64,000 nt of DNA from Streptomyces sp. NBC_01353 (GTDB lineage Bacteria > Actinomycetota > Actinomycetes > Streptomycetales > Streptomycetaceae), in NCBI RefSeq assembly GCF_036237275.1, contig NZ_CP108352.1:496001-560000 (forward strand), read 5' to 3'. The notes beneath the pieces were generated by a model. It was not told the origin of the DNA. It was given only the letters and a program-made list of their open reading frames with translations, and made no database searches. Below are positions 48,913 to 57,156 of the stretch, piece by piece (the stretch's first letter is position 1; the number at the start of each line of letters is the position of its first letter). The translations under genes and the position numbers were made by a program.

Positions 48913-49359
48913 CTACGACGCTTCGACGGCCGCCTTGATGCGGCGCCCGAAGGCGTCGGCGTCCTTGCGAGCGGCGCCGAGCGCGAAGCCGACGACGAGT
49001 TTGCCGAGGCCGTGGCCCTCCAGCACGTTGAAGATCCGGACCCGGGTGCCGCCGTCCGGCAGGGGTTCGAGGTCGTAGCCCCCTTGGGACGCCGTCACGA
49101 TGTTCTTGGACACCTCGGCCCAACGCATCCGGCGCGGCGCGTCGAACTCGGTGATGCGGAGCTCGCGCGCCGTCTTCATGCCGGCGTCCTTCACCGTGCT
49201 CCGGAACACCGTTCCCACGCCCGTCGGGGCGTCCGGGACTCGCTCGATCCGCTGCACCCGGGGGCTGAACTTGGGGTCGTTGCGCCCGTCGGCGAGGAAC
49301 GCGAAGACCTCGTCGATGGGACGGTCGACATCCGTCGTCGACTCGAACTGTCCGGACAT
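48913..49359 (-). CDS. SRPBCC (START-like) family protein
   Basis: A 148-residue single-domain protein with the helix-grip fold: start FESTTDVDRPIDEVFAFLAD, middle GVGTVFRSTVK, and end helix VVGFALGAARKDADAFGRRI. Such polyketide_cyc2-type proteins bind hydrophobic ligands; few have known functions. The ATG has GGGAG 9 bases upstream. The 282-base stretch to its left (48631-48912) contains no gene I can support. Confidence 0.85.
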   Translation of the reverse strand: MSGQFESTTDVDRPIDEVFAFLADGRNDPKFSPRVQRIERVPDAPTGVGTVFRSTVKDAGMKTARELRITEFDAPRRMRWAEVSKNIVTASQGGYDLEPLPDGGTRVRIFNVLEGHGLGKLVVGFALGAARKDADAFGRRIKAAVEAS

Positions 49360-49485
49360 CGGCCCACTCCCTGGTCGCTTCCGCCGTGACGGCGAGCGTA
49401 TGGCTCCGGGCCGGTTCGCGCGCGACGGCCTGCGCCACGGGGATGACAGCCCGGCGGCGCCAGGTGGGTGGTGGGTCGGGTCGGG

Positions 49486-49910
49486 TCAGCTCCAGACGAT
49501 GCGGGGTGGGCGGACCGCGGCACACAGCGGCAGTCCGCAGGCGTCGGTCAGCCCGAGCCGCCCCTCGACCTTGCCGCCGGCGACGGCCTGCTGCGGGAGG
49601 TCGTCGAGGAAGAGTTTGGCGCGGCGGAACATCGTGAACTCCGCGCCCGGCGGCTGCTCGCCCCATGTCAGGTAGAGGAACCGTGCCCCGCGCCGACCCT
49701 GGACGTGCGGTCCGCGGAAGTCCAGGGCGCCGGGGCCGTCCGGGGTGTCGACGGTCTGACGGTGAACTCCCACACCGCCTCGGGCGCGTCGCCCGGCACG
49801 GCGCCCTCCGGGTCGCGCCCGCGCTGCACCGCGACGTGGACGTCCCGGTACTCGCCGCATTCACGCCCCGGCAGATCGTCGCCGACGATCCGGACGAAGA
49901 GCTCCGCCAT
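49486..49910 (-). pseudogene. DUF5990-like gene broken by a frameshift
   Basis: Two overlapping minus frames together reconstruct one DUF5990-like protein. The first, from ATG at 49910 with AAGGAG 9 bases upstream, reads MAELFVRIVGDDLPGREC and continues to WEFTV. The second takes over at VDTPDGPG and continues with LDFRGPHVQGRRGARFLYL, then MFRRAKLFLDDL and ends in RPPRIVWS. The switch occurs between about 49755 and 49765 and needs a net +2 or -1 change. Unless it is a sequencing error, the product would be truncated at 49668. Function of DUF5990 unknown. Confidence 0.82.
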
Positions 49911-49995
49911 GCCATCCACTCCTTGGTCCTCATCGACCCTCGACGTCCGGGCTCATCGTAGGACCCCGCACGGCGTCGACGAACGACGAAAGCCC

Positions 49996-50024
49996 GCTGC
50001 CGCATACGGGGGAGATGCGGCAGC
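49996..50024. terminator. Stem-loop after the aminotransferase gene
   Basis: Perfect 10-bp inverted repeat GCTGCCGCAT (49996-50005) and ATGCGGCAGC (50015-50024), extendable outward (AAGCCC/GAGCCTT) with one mismatch. Confidence 0.8.
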
Positions 50025-50095
50025 GAGCCTTCACCGACAACCATAGCGGTTGATCATTCAACTGGAAAATGCGGTGGCGGACGAGGCGGCGGCGA

Positions 50096-50902
50096 TCACA
50101 GCGACGTCAGCGGTTCCGCCTCATAGGCGCGGTGGAGCAGCTCCACGAAGGACGGGGCCTCGGGGAGCGGCACGGAGCCGATGCGGTGGACCGCGACGGC
50201 CGGCGTCCAGGAGTTCATGACCACTGCCCCGGACAGGTCCGGCAGATCGGCGACCGTGATCTCCTGGTGGCGCTGGGGGACGCCGAGGCGGTCCAGCTGT
50301 CGCTCGACGACGGCCATCGTGGTCCCGCCCAGCATCTCGGCGACGGGCCACACCACCGAGGCGCCGTCCCAGAAGGCCAGGTTCCAGATCGTCCCTTCGC
50401 TGATCCGGCCCCGCCGGTCGACGAACGCGGCGTCGTCGAAGCCGTCACCGACGGCGCGGCGGAGCGCGTACGTCTTGGCCACCTCACCGACATGCTTCAC
50501 ATCCGGGAGGAAGCGCTCGTACGTGACCGGCGCCAGCGCCAGCGGACCGTCGGGACCGCCCGCGGCCGGACCGGTACGCACGAGCAGCTCGGGCTCCTCG
50601 TCGGCGCCGGCGACGGTGAACTCGCCGGACGGCGAGTACGCCGTGGCCACCAGCGAGAGATCGGCCGGACCGGCCGCCTGCGCCGCCGTACGCAGCCAGG
50701 CCCGCACCCGGCCGTCGGGGATGGCGCGGCCGAACAGCTCCACCGAGGCGTGCCGCAGCCGCTCCAGATGAAGGTCGAGGCCCCGGACCCGGCCGTCGCG
50801 CACCTGCATGGCGGTGAAGTGGGCGTAGCCGGCGAAGGCCAACGGCGCGAGTTCCTCGGAGGTCGTCGTCCGACCGTTGCGCTGGACAACGAAGGTGGTC
50901 AT
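50096..50902 (-). CDS. Aminotransferase class IV family protein
   Basis: A 268-residue fold-type IV PLP enzyme. The catalytic Lys is in KHVGEVAKTYALRRA, and the substrate/PLP segment SEGTIWNLAFWDG and the turn GTTMAVVERQL match aminodeoxychorismate lyase and branched-chain or D-amino-acid transaminases. This Streptomyces group usually carries the generic name, since no reaction has been shown. The ATG is preceded by GGAG with 7-base spacing. No operon partners, so the pathway cannot be inferred. Confidence 0.9.
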   Translation of the reverse strand: MTTFVVQRNGRTTTSEELAPLAFAGYAHFTAMQVRDGRVRGLDLHLERLRHASVELFGRAIPDGRVRAWLRTAAQAAGPADLSLVATAYSPSGEFTVAGADEEPELLVRTGPAAGGPDGPLALAPVTYERFLPDVKHVGEVAKTYALRRAVGDGFDDAAFVDRRGRISEGTIWNLAFWDGASVVWPVAEMLGGTTMAVVERQLDRLGVPQRHQEITVADLPDLSGAVVMNSWTPAVAVHRIGSVPLPEAPSFVELLHRAYEAEPLTSL

Positions 50903-51030
50903 GGTGTCGCTCCTGCCGTACGGGTTGGGGGTGGGGGCGAACGACGTCCACGGGGTCGCTCACGGCGCGACGCTATGGCTTCACATCAATGGGAAGGTCA
51001 AGCCCGGGCCGCTGCGGCAGGATTGTGGTC

Positions 51031-51330
51031 ATGGACACTTCCGACTGGATGCCCCTGTTCAGCTTCGAGAACGTTCCCGGCTGCCCGCGGCCGGCGCGGC
51101 TCATGGCGGTTTGACTGCGCGACCGCGGTATCGACTGGGACCCCTTCGTCGGCGACGACATCAAGATCGACCTCATGTGTGGGGTCCGTGCGGACGGGCG
51201 TTGGCACGGCACGGTCACGATGAGTGTCCGCGCCGAAGTGCTGCGCAGGTTCGGCCTCCATCCCGACCAGCCGACATCGGCGCCGACCGACCCGTTGCCA
51301 CCGAGCTGGTGGGGCCCTTGGACGCACTGA
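51031..51330 (+). pseudogene. Small hypothetical gene with a premature stop
   Basis: One frame from ATG 51031 to TGA 51330 (100 codons) is coding-like throughout but carries an in-frame TGA at 51112-51114. Before it: MDTSDWMPLFSFENVPGCPR and the segment PARLMAV. After it: LRDRGIDWDPFVGDDIKIDL and DGRWHGTVTMSVRAEVL. CGA to TGA is a single transition and Arg would fit between AV and LRDRG. No known family. Possible GTG/ATG restart downstream is not evident. Confidence 0.6.
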
Positions 51331-51531
51331 CCAGCGGAGGCGTGCCGCGCGTGAGGCGATCGCGCCGGCGCTGAGGTGCTCGACGGAGGTCGGCGGGTCG
51401 GCAACCCCATCTGTCACATGGGTATCGAGGCCGGCGTTTCGGCCATCTCAGCGGCCGACGTCGGGCCGTTCGCCCCAAGGGTGGATGCAGACCGCATCCG
51501 ACGCGGGGCACGTCCCCGCACGGAATCCGAT

Positions 51532-51954
51532 CCGGCTCAAACACATGTGCTCGATACCGAGGCGGTCGGCATGAGGCAGGCCGTGGAGGATCTGCCGAAG
51601 GGCCTCGACACCCTGCTCGCCCGGGAGGTGTTCGGAGGCGTGGAGCTGTCCGGCGGCCAGTGGCAGCGCCTCGCCTGTTCCCGTGCGCTGTACCGGCGGC
51701 CGGAGCTGTTGATCCTCGACGAGCCCACGTCCCAGATGGATCCGCGCGGGGAGCACGGAATCTTCGAGGGCATCAAGGCCATCGCCGGGGACCGCATCAC
51801 GATCATGGTGACGCACCGGCTGGAGAACACCCGTATCGCCGACCGTGTGATCTGCCTGGAGAACGGCCGGATCACCGAACAGGGCAGCTATGACGACCTC
51901 GTTCGCGCCGGAGGTGTCTTCGCCGAGCTGCTCGCCCTCTCCCAGGACCGCTAA
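51532..51954 (+). pseudogene. C-terminal remnant of an ABC exporter ATPase
   Basis: The frame keeps the C-terminal half of an ABC transporter nucleotide-binding domain: EAVEDLPKGLDTLLARE, the signature VELSGGQWQRL, Walker B LLILDEPTSQMDP, switch His in VTHRLEN, and the usual end ENGRITEQGSYDDLV. Walker A, the Q-loop and any membrane domain are absent; upstream sequence does not continue the homology. An ABC exporter of the MsbA/half-type would have ~600 residues. The recognisable part begins about 51545; an ATG at 51376 in the same frame adds unrelated residues. Confidence 0.8.
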
Positions 51955-51957
51955 GAC

Positions 51958-52009
51958 TTGCACGACGTGCAATTCCTCTTTTACAGTGTTCAAACAAGGC
52001 CTTGAACAC
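51958..52009 (+). promoter_or_regulatory. Two palindromes in the P450 promoter region
   Basis: TTGCACGACGTGCAA (51958-51972) is an odd-length palindrome, and GTGTTCAA-N8-TTGAACAC (51986-52009) a perfect interrupted one. TTGCAC could also serve as -35 with TACAGT (51982-51987) as -10 after 18 bases. The second palindrome then covers the start of transcription, a typical TetR/MarR-type repressor position. Confidence 0.55.
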
Positions 52010-52063
52010 CGTTGAAGTCGTGGTGTCCGCCTCGGCGGACACCACTCTGTCTGGGGGAACGTC

Positions 52064-53281
52064 ATGCGCCATGACACGTCCACACACACGCCCGAGCCCG
52101 TATCGCTGCCCTACGACCGCCCCGCCGGCTGCCCCTTCGATCCGCCCACGCCCCTCGCCGAGTTGCGCGCACGGCAGCCACTCAGCCCCATGGCCTATCC
52201 CGACGGGCACCAGGGCCGGCTGATCACCAGCCACTCGCTCGTCCGTGCCGTCCTGGCCGACCCCCGCTTCAGCTCGCGGTACGAGCTGATGCACTTCCCG
52301 CTCCCCGGCGGCCCCGAGGGCGAGCTGCCGCCGGCGCCGCCCGGCGACATGACCGGGATGGACGCGCCCGAGCACACACGCTTCCGGCGCCTGCTCGCCG
52401 GCAAGTTCACCGTCCGGCGGATGCGGTTACTCACCGAGCGCGTCGAGGAGGTCACCGCCGAACACTTGGACGCGATGGAGGCCCAGGGCCCCGGCACCGA
52501 CCTGGTCCTGGCGTTCGCGCAGCCCATCCCTGCGCTCGTGATCTGCGAACTGCTCGGCGTGCCCTTCGCCGACCGCGAGACCTTCCACGGGTTCGTGACC
52601 GCCTTGATGAGTCTGGATTCCACGCCCGACGAGCGGATGGCCGCAATGACGGGTCTGCAGGAGTACATGTACGGGCTGGTGCTCGCCAAGCGGGCCGAAC
52701 CGACCGACGACCTGCTGAGCGATCTGACGACCAGCGACCTCACCGACGAGGAACTCACCGGCCTCGGGGGCTTCCTGCTCGGCGCGGGTCTCGACACCAC
52801 GGCGAACATGCTGGCGCACGGCACCTTCGCGCTGCTGCGGCACCCCGATCAACTCGACGCCCTGCGCGCCGATCCGGACCTCGCCGACCAGGCCGTCGAG
52901 GAGCTGATGCGGTATCTGAGCATCGCCCACACGACGGTGCGCGTGGCTCTGGAGGACGTCGAGCTCGACGGGCAGATCATCAAGGCCGGCGAGACGGTCA
53001 CCCTCTCGATCCAGGCCGCCAACCGCGACCCGGAGCGGTTCGCGGATCCCGACAGCCTCGATCTGCACCGCAAGGCCACAGGGCAACTGGGCTTCGGACA
53101 CGGCATCCACCAGTGCCTGGGCCAGCAGCTCGCCCGTGTCGAGATGCGCGTGGCCCTGCCCGCGCTCCTCACCCGGTTCCCGACGCTGCGCCTGTCCGTC
53201 CCGGCCGATGACGTACCCCTGCGGACGGACATGAACATCTACGGTGTGCACAGCCTTCCCGTGACCTGGGACGGGAAGTAG
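52064..53281 (+). CDS. Cytochrome P450
   Basis: A 405-residue soluble bacterial P450. The heme-binding loop [10 protein letters not shown] has the thiolate ligand Cys351, the I-helix oxygen-binding motif is canonical (GAGLDTT), and the K-helix ExxR is EELMRY. Overall it resembles CYP105-like enzymes of Streptomyces, known for hydroxylating diverse xenobiotics or antibiotics. A [3Fe-4S] ferredoxin gene begins 4 bases after the stop, as for CYP105 pairs. Two palindromes upstream suggest control by a small-molecule repressor, not encoded in the window's vicinity. Confidence 0.95.
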   Translation: MRHDTSTHTPEPVSLPYDRPAGCPFDPPTPLAELRARQPLSPMAYPDGHQGRLITSHSLVRAVLADPRFSSRYELMHFPLPGGPEGELPPAPPGDMTGMDAPEHTRFRRLLAGKFTVRRMRLLTERVEEVTAEHLDAMEAQGPGTDLVLAFAQPIPALVICELLGVPFADRETFHGFVTALMSLDSTPDERMAAMTGLQEYMYGLVLAKRAEPTDDLLSDLTTSDLTDEELTGLGGFLLGAGLDTTANMLAHGTFALLRHPDQLDALRADPDLADQAVEELMRYLSIAHTTVRVALEDVELDGQIIKAGETVTLSIQAANRDPERFADPDSLDLHRKATGQLGFGHGIHQCLGQQLARVEMRVALPALLTRFPTLRLSVPADDVPLRTDMNIYGVHSLPVTWDGK

Positions 53282-53285
53282 CGCC

Positions 53286-53510
53286 ATGGAACTGAGCATC
53301 GCTCGCGAACGCTGCCAGGGCGCCGGGATGTGTGTCCTGACCGCGCCCGAGGTGTTCGACCAAAGCGAGGCCGACGGCCGCGTCGTGCTCGTGGAGACCA
53401 CGCCTCCGGTCGAGCGGCAAGCGGCGGTACATGAGGCCGCCGAGCTGTGCCCCGCCGGCGCCATCACGGTCCACGGCCCCCGTGGGCACTCCGGCCCGTC
53501 GCCGGTGTAG
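53286..53510 (+). CDS. [3Fe-4S] ferredoxin
   Basis: A 74-residue small acidic ferredoxin. The cluster-binding Cys are Cys10 and Cys16 (CQGAGMC) and the later Cys in LCPAGAI, the pattern of Streptomyces [3Fe-4S] ferredoxins, with the second Cys of the 4Fe motif replaced by Gly. Electron donor for the P450 that ends 4 bases upstream. A 14-bp stem-loop 13 bases downstream closes the operon. Confidence 0.93.
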   Translation: MELSIARERCQGAGMCVLTAPEVFDQSEADGRVVLVETTPPVERQAAVHEAAELCPAGAITVHGPRGHSGPSPV

Positions 53511-53523
53511 CAGGCCGGCGTCC

Positions 53524-53560
53524 GGTCGTGCTCGGGCTGTCCCCCCGCCCGAGCACGACC
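53524..53560. terminator. Strong stem-loop after the P450-ferredoxin operon
   Basis: Perfect 14-bp inverted repeat GGTCGTGCTCGGGC (53524-53537) and GCCCGAGCACGACC (53547-53560), 9-nt loop. Confidence 0.9.
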
Positions 53561-53700
53561 CCGTCCTCACCTCGCGCTCATCACCTGACGGAATCCCTCT
53601 CGTACGGCTGCGGCACCTCCTCTGGCCTGCGCGGATGCCGAAGTGATCCCCCGCACACACCGGCCGGTACGTGCCCTGCCGCGTGCTAGCGTCCGCGAGC

Positions 53701-55059
53701 GTGACATCCGCCCTCGGCGGGCCTGGGCCCGCGTCCCCCATGGGTCCGGCCGGACCCTGCCCGTACGGTCCGGCGACCGGCGACTCGCCCCTTCCGCCGC
53801 ACGAGACGCTCGGGGAGTTCGGGGCGCTGGGGACCCTCGGGCAGCTCGACCTGTTCGGTGAGGGCTTCGTCCGCGACCCGTACCCCTGGCTCGACGTCCT
53901 ACGGGCCGATGCCCCGGTGCATCACGATCCCGCCACCGGGCTGTGGCTGGTCAGCCGGTACGACGACATCCGCCGCGTGCTGCTGGATCCGGCGGTCTTC
54001 CGGCCGGACAACGCACAGCACGCCATCACGCCGCTGACCGTTCCCGCTCTCCGGGTGCTCGCCCGGGTGGGCTTCCGGGTCCGCCCCGCGCTCGCCAACA
54101 ACGGCAGCGAGACCCATGCCGGGCTGCGCCGCGTGGTCACCCGGTTCTTCAACGCCCAGCGGGTCGCGGCCGCCGTGCCGGTGATCGAGCGGGTCGCCGA
54201 GGAACTGCTCGACACCGTACGGACCGAGATCGACGCCACCGGCGGCAGCGACCTCTTCGGCGCGTTCGCCCACACCCTGCCCTGCCGGGTCATGATGGAG
54301 CTGCTCGGCATCGACGGCCTCGACACCGCGACCCTGGTCCGCTGGAGCGACGCCTCGCTGGAGTTGTTCTGGGGGCGCCCGACGGCCGAGCGACAGCTCG
54401 AACTCGCCGCACTCGTCGCCGAGTTCCACCAGTGGCTCACTGCGGTCGTGAGCGACCGGACGGCTCCGGCGGACAGCTTCGTCGGAGCGCTGGTCCGACA
54501 CCGTCTTCCCGACGGGGAACTGCTGGACCTGCAGACCGCCGTCGGCGCGTGCTTCTTCGTGTTCGTCGCGGGGCAGTCGACGACCGGCCAGCTCATCGCC
54601 ACCGTCCTGCGCGGCGCACTCGCCGAGCCGGGCGTCTGGCCGCGGGCGGCGCACGAGGAGGGTCTGGCGCCGGCGTGGGTCGAGGAGGTCCTGCGCCGTG
54701 AGCCCCCTGTCACCACCTGGCGCCGCGTCACCGAGCGCCCCGTGGAGCTCGGCGGCGTACCACTCCCCACCGGCGCCGAGCTGCTGCTGATGCTCATGGG
54801 CAGCGGCTCCGACCCCGAGGTCTTCGACGCCCCGGAGGAGATGCGCCCGTACCGTGCCAACTCGCGTCACCATCTGGCGTTCGGCGTGGGCCGGCACCGC
54901 TGCCCGGGCGCGTCCTTGGCCCGTACGGAGGCGGCCGTCGCCCTCCGCGCGGCGGCCCGCCGCTTTCCCGCCCTTCGCCTCACACCCGACGCCCCTCCCC
55001 CGCCCGTCCTCGACCTGCTCTCGTTCCGCGCCCCGCTCCAGGTCCGGGTCTCACCTTGA
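53701..55059 (+). CDS. Cytochrome P450 with altered I-helix
   Basis: A P450 of about 452 residues. The heme loop FGVGRHRCPGASLAR (Cys401) and the K-helix EEVLRREPP are intact. The I-helix oxygen-activation motif reads AGQSTT rather than AGxDTT, so the conserved acid is Ser. Such changes occur in P450s that do not follow standard monooxygenation, though some hydroxylases tolerate them. GTG at 53701 was chosen; TAGCGT about 10 bases upstream could be the -10 of a leaderless transcript, and an ATG at 53671 is an alternative. Residues 1-40 are Gly/Pro-rich. Confidence 0.9.
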   Translation: MTSALGGPGPASPMGPAGPCPYGPATGDSPLPPHETLGEFGALGTLGQLDLFGEGFVRDPYPWLDVLRADAPVHHDPATGLWLVSRYDDIRRVLLDPAVFRPDNAQHAITPLTVPALRVLARVGFRVRPALANNGSETHAGLRRVVTRFFNAQRVAAAVPVIERVAEELLDTVRTEIDATGGSDLFGAFAHTLPCRVMMELLGIDGLDTATLVRWSDASLELFWGRPTAERQLELAALVAEFHQWLTAVVSDRTAPADSFVGALVRHRLPDGELLDLQTAVGACFFVFVAGQSTTGQLIATVLRGALAEPGVWPRAAHEEGLAPAWVEEVLRREPPVTTWRRVTERPVELGGVPLPTGAELLLMLMGSGSDPEVFDAPEEMRPYRANSRHHLAFGVGRHRCPGASLARTEAAVALRAAARRFPALRLTPDAPPPPVLDLLSFRAPLQVRVSP

Positions 55060-55066
55060 GATGGCG

Positions 55067-55089
55067 GTGCGCCTCGGCATAAGGCGCAC
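55067..55089. terminator. Short stem-loop after the second P450
   Basis: GTGCGCCT (55067-55074) pairs with AGGCGCAC (55082-55089), 7-nt loop, 8 bases after the stop. Confidence 0.6.
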
Positions 55090-55205
55090 GCTCCCGATGT
55101 GAGGTCCGTTCCCGCCGGGCCGCGGGATCTTGCCCAGCCACACACGCCTCCGTGACACTGGTGTTCCATAGGAACGGGCCTGACATGGGACGGCGGGAGA
55201 GACAC

Positions 55206-56084
55206 GTGGGCACTGCCAGGATCGCGATCGTGACGAGCGAGGCATACGCGGACCTCGACGAGGATCTTCCGCTGATCGTGGAGGCGCTGCGCGCCGACGG
55301 CTTCGCCGCGGAGGCGGTGGCCTGGGACGCCGACTCCGTGGACTGGGGCGGTTTCGACCTGGCCGTCATCCGGTCGACGTGGGACTACGCGGATCGACTC
55401 GACGACTTCCTGGCATGGGCCGAGGAGGCGGGCCGTGCGACCCAGCTGAAGAACGCGGCGCGGGTCGTGCACTGGAGCAGCGACAAGCGGTACCTGGCGG
55501 CGCTGGCCGAACGGGGCGTTTCCGTCGTCCCGACGCGATTCATCGAGCCCGGCGAGCAGGTGCGCCCCGAATACTTCGAGGGGCCCGAGGGTGTCGTGGT
55601 CAAGCCGACGGTCTCCTTGGGTGCGCGTGACACCGCGCGGTACGAGCCGGGGCGGCACGCGGATGCCGTCAGCCATGCCCGGATGCTGCTGGACCAGGGG
55701 CGGGCCGTCATGGTCCAGCCGTACCTCCCCCTTGTCGCGGAGGGCGAGCGCGCCCTGGTCTTCTTCTCCGGGGTCTTCAGCCATGCCGTCCGCAAGGGGC
55801 AGGTGCTGACCGAGCCCAATGTGATCGACAACGCCCGGACGCCTCATCCCGACGTCGCCCCGTATCAGCCCACCGAGACGGAACTCCGTACGGCGCTGGA
55901 GGCGTTGGCCGCGGTCCCGGGGACCGAGACGCCGTTCATCGCCCGCGTGGACCTGGCGCTCGACTCGACGAGGGTGCCCGTGGTGATGGAGCTGGAGCTC
56001 ATCGAACCGAACCTGTTCCTCGGGGCCAACCCCGAGGGGCTGAAGCGTTTCGTCGAGGCGGTGGCCGCCGAGAGCCGCCGCTAG
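55206..56084 (+). CDS. ATP-grasp enzyme
   Basis: A 292-residue ATP-grasp ligase. Recognisable are the N-terminal pre-ATP-grasp domain (WGGFDLAVIRSTWDYADRL), the phosphate-binding strand GVVVKPTVSLGARDTAR, the adenine-binding segment VMVQPYLP, and the metal ligands in VVMELELIEPNLFL. The arrangement resembles RimK/glutathione-synthetase-type ligases and DcsG-like proteins of Streptomyces; the substrates are unknown. GTG at 55206 follows GGGAGAG with 5-base spacing; ATG at 55185 is an alternative. No operon partner, so a small peptide or amine-acid ligation role remains open. Confidence 0.82.
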   Translation: MGTARIAIVTSEAYADLDEDLPLIVEALRADGFAAEAVAWDADSVDWGGFDLAVIRSTWDYADRLDDFLAWAEEAGRATQLKNAARVVHWSSDKRYLAALAERGVSVVPTRFIEPGEQVRPEYFEGPEGVVVKPTVSLGARDTARYEPGRHADAVSHARMLLDQGRAVMVQPYLPLVAEGERALVFFSGVFSHAVRKGQVLTEPNVIDNARTPHPDVAPYQPTETELRTALEALAAVPGTETPFIARVDLALDSTRVPVVMELELIEPNLFLGANPEGLKRFVEAVAAESRR

Positions 56085-56090
56085 AGACTC

Positions 56091-56738
56091 CTATGCGGGC
56101 AGTCGGGCGCATCGGCGACACGCGCGGGCGGAGGGTGCGGTCAGGGCGTGCGACGCCGCCGCGAGTGCGCAGGCCACGGCGATCAGGGGCCAGTTCGCGG
56201 CCATGATCGCGGCCACCGCGAGCGTCAGCGTGGCCAGCGCCATCGCGATGCTCGCGGTGGTGCCGGTCCACGCGACGACGAGCGGCAGCCGGTGCGGGGT
56301 GGGGAGCCGGCGGGCAAGGGTGCCCGAGGCCGCCAGCATGGCCGCGGCGAGGAGTGCGGCGACGCCCGCGACCCCGGCCAGATGGAGCGCGAGGAGCTGA
56401 CCGGTTCCGGCGCCGCTGTTGAAGAGCGTGTACCAGCAGGCGATGAGGAAGGGGGCGGTGAGGACGACGGACCGGGCGGTGTGCCGGGCCTGGGCGATGG
56501 TCAGCTCGCGCTGACACCCGGGTGCGAGCTCGTCGGGGGTGCCGAACTCCCGTACCGCCTGCCGGACGGCCTCCGCGTAGGGCGTTCCCTCGCGGGTGTA
56601 CGCCTCCGCTGTGTCGGCGAGCCCGTCGCGCAGCTCCTCGACCAGCCGCGCCTTGTCCCGTGCCGGGCCGTGCAGGGCGCCCGCCAGGTCGGCGGCGTAC
56701 TCCTCGACGAGGTCACCCGGGCGACCGGCGGCGCTCAT
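56091..56738 (-). CDS. PadR-associated membrane protein (HAAS/permease-prefix type)
   Basis: A 215-residue membrane protein. A helical cytoplasmic N-terminus (LVEEYAADLAGALHGPARDK, EAVRQAVREFGTPDEL) resembles the HAAS signalling domain, followed by five or so membrane segments. Start overlaps the PadR stop (ATGA), the usual pairing of PadR-like repressors with HAAS membrane proteins thought to sense envelope state or to regulate ABC permeases. The ATG at 56738 is thus fixed by coupling. Confidence 0.8.
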   Translation of the reverse strand: MSAAGRPGDLVEEYAADLAGALHGPARDKARLVEELRDGLADTAEAYTREGTPYAEAVRQAVREFGTPDELAPGCQRELTIAQARHTARSVVLTAPFLIACWYTLFNSGAGTGQLLALHLAGVAGVAALLAAAMLAASGTLARRLPTPHRLPLVVAWTGTTASIAMALATLTLAVAAIMAANWPLIAVACALAAASHALTAPSARACRRCARLPA

Positions 56739-57076
56739 GTGGCGGGCCGGGGCGAGGTGGCGGGGTTCAGGACGGAGCCGATCGCCGCCGTGAACTCGCG
56801 CCAGGCGGTCCGCTCGCTCACCAGGGCACTTCGGCCCGCGTCGGTGAGCGCGTAACAGCGTCGGCGGCGTTCGCCGACCGAGTCCCAGCTGCTGCTCAGC
56901 AGCCCGATCCGCTCCAGCCGGTTGAGCGCCGGATAGATCGTGCCCGTCCGCAGATCGAGCACGCCTCCGCTGCGCTGCTGGACCGCGGTGATGATCGCGT
57001 AACCGTGCAGCGGCCCCTGCTCCAGCACAGCCAGCAGCAGTCCGTCCAGGTGCCCTCGCACCGCATCCGCCCTCAT
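56735..57076 (-). CDS. PadR-family transcriptional regulator
   Basis: A 113-residue PadR winged-helix regulator: LLLAVLEQGPLHGYAIITAV, the wing DLRTGTIYPALNRLERIGLL, and RRCYALTDAGRSAL. Operon leader for the HAAS membrane protein. Palindromic elements in the 80-base divergent region (57079-57115) are likely targets, which would also affect the membrane-protein genes at 57157 and 57651. Ligand unknown. Confidence 0.92.
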   Translation of the reverse strand: MRADAVRGHLDGLLLAVLEQGPLHGYAIITAVQQRSGGVLDLRTGTIYPALNRLERIGLLSSSWDSVGERRRRCYALTDAGRSALVSERTAWREFTAAIGSVLNPATSPRPAT

Positions 57077-57078
57077 AG

Positions 57079-57115
57079 GTAGGCAGCCTACTCAATGGAG
57101 CAGTAGACATGCTAT
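57079..57115. promoter_or_regulatory. Candidate PadR operator region
   Basis: GTAGGCAGCCTAC (57079-57091) is a 13-base palindrome directly upstream of the PadR start; TAGACATGCTATCTA follows nearby as an imperfect one. The region is AT-rich compared with flanking DNA and should hold both divergent promoters. Confidence 0.5.
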
Positions 57116-57156
57116 CTATTGGCAGCCAACATATTGAGACGGCTGGAGGGCCTTCC

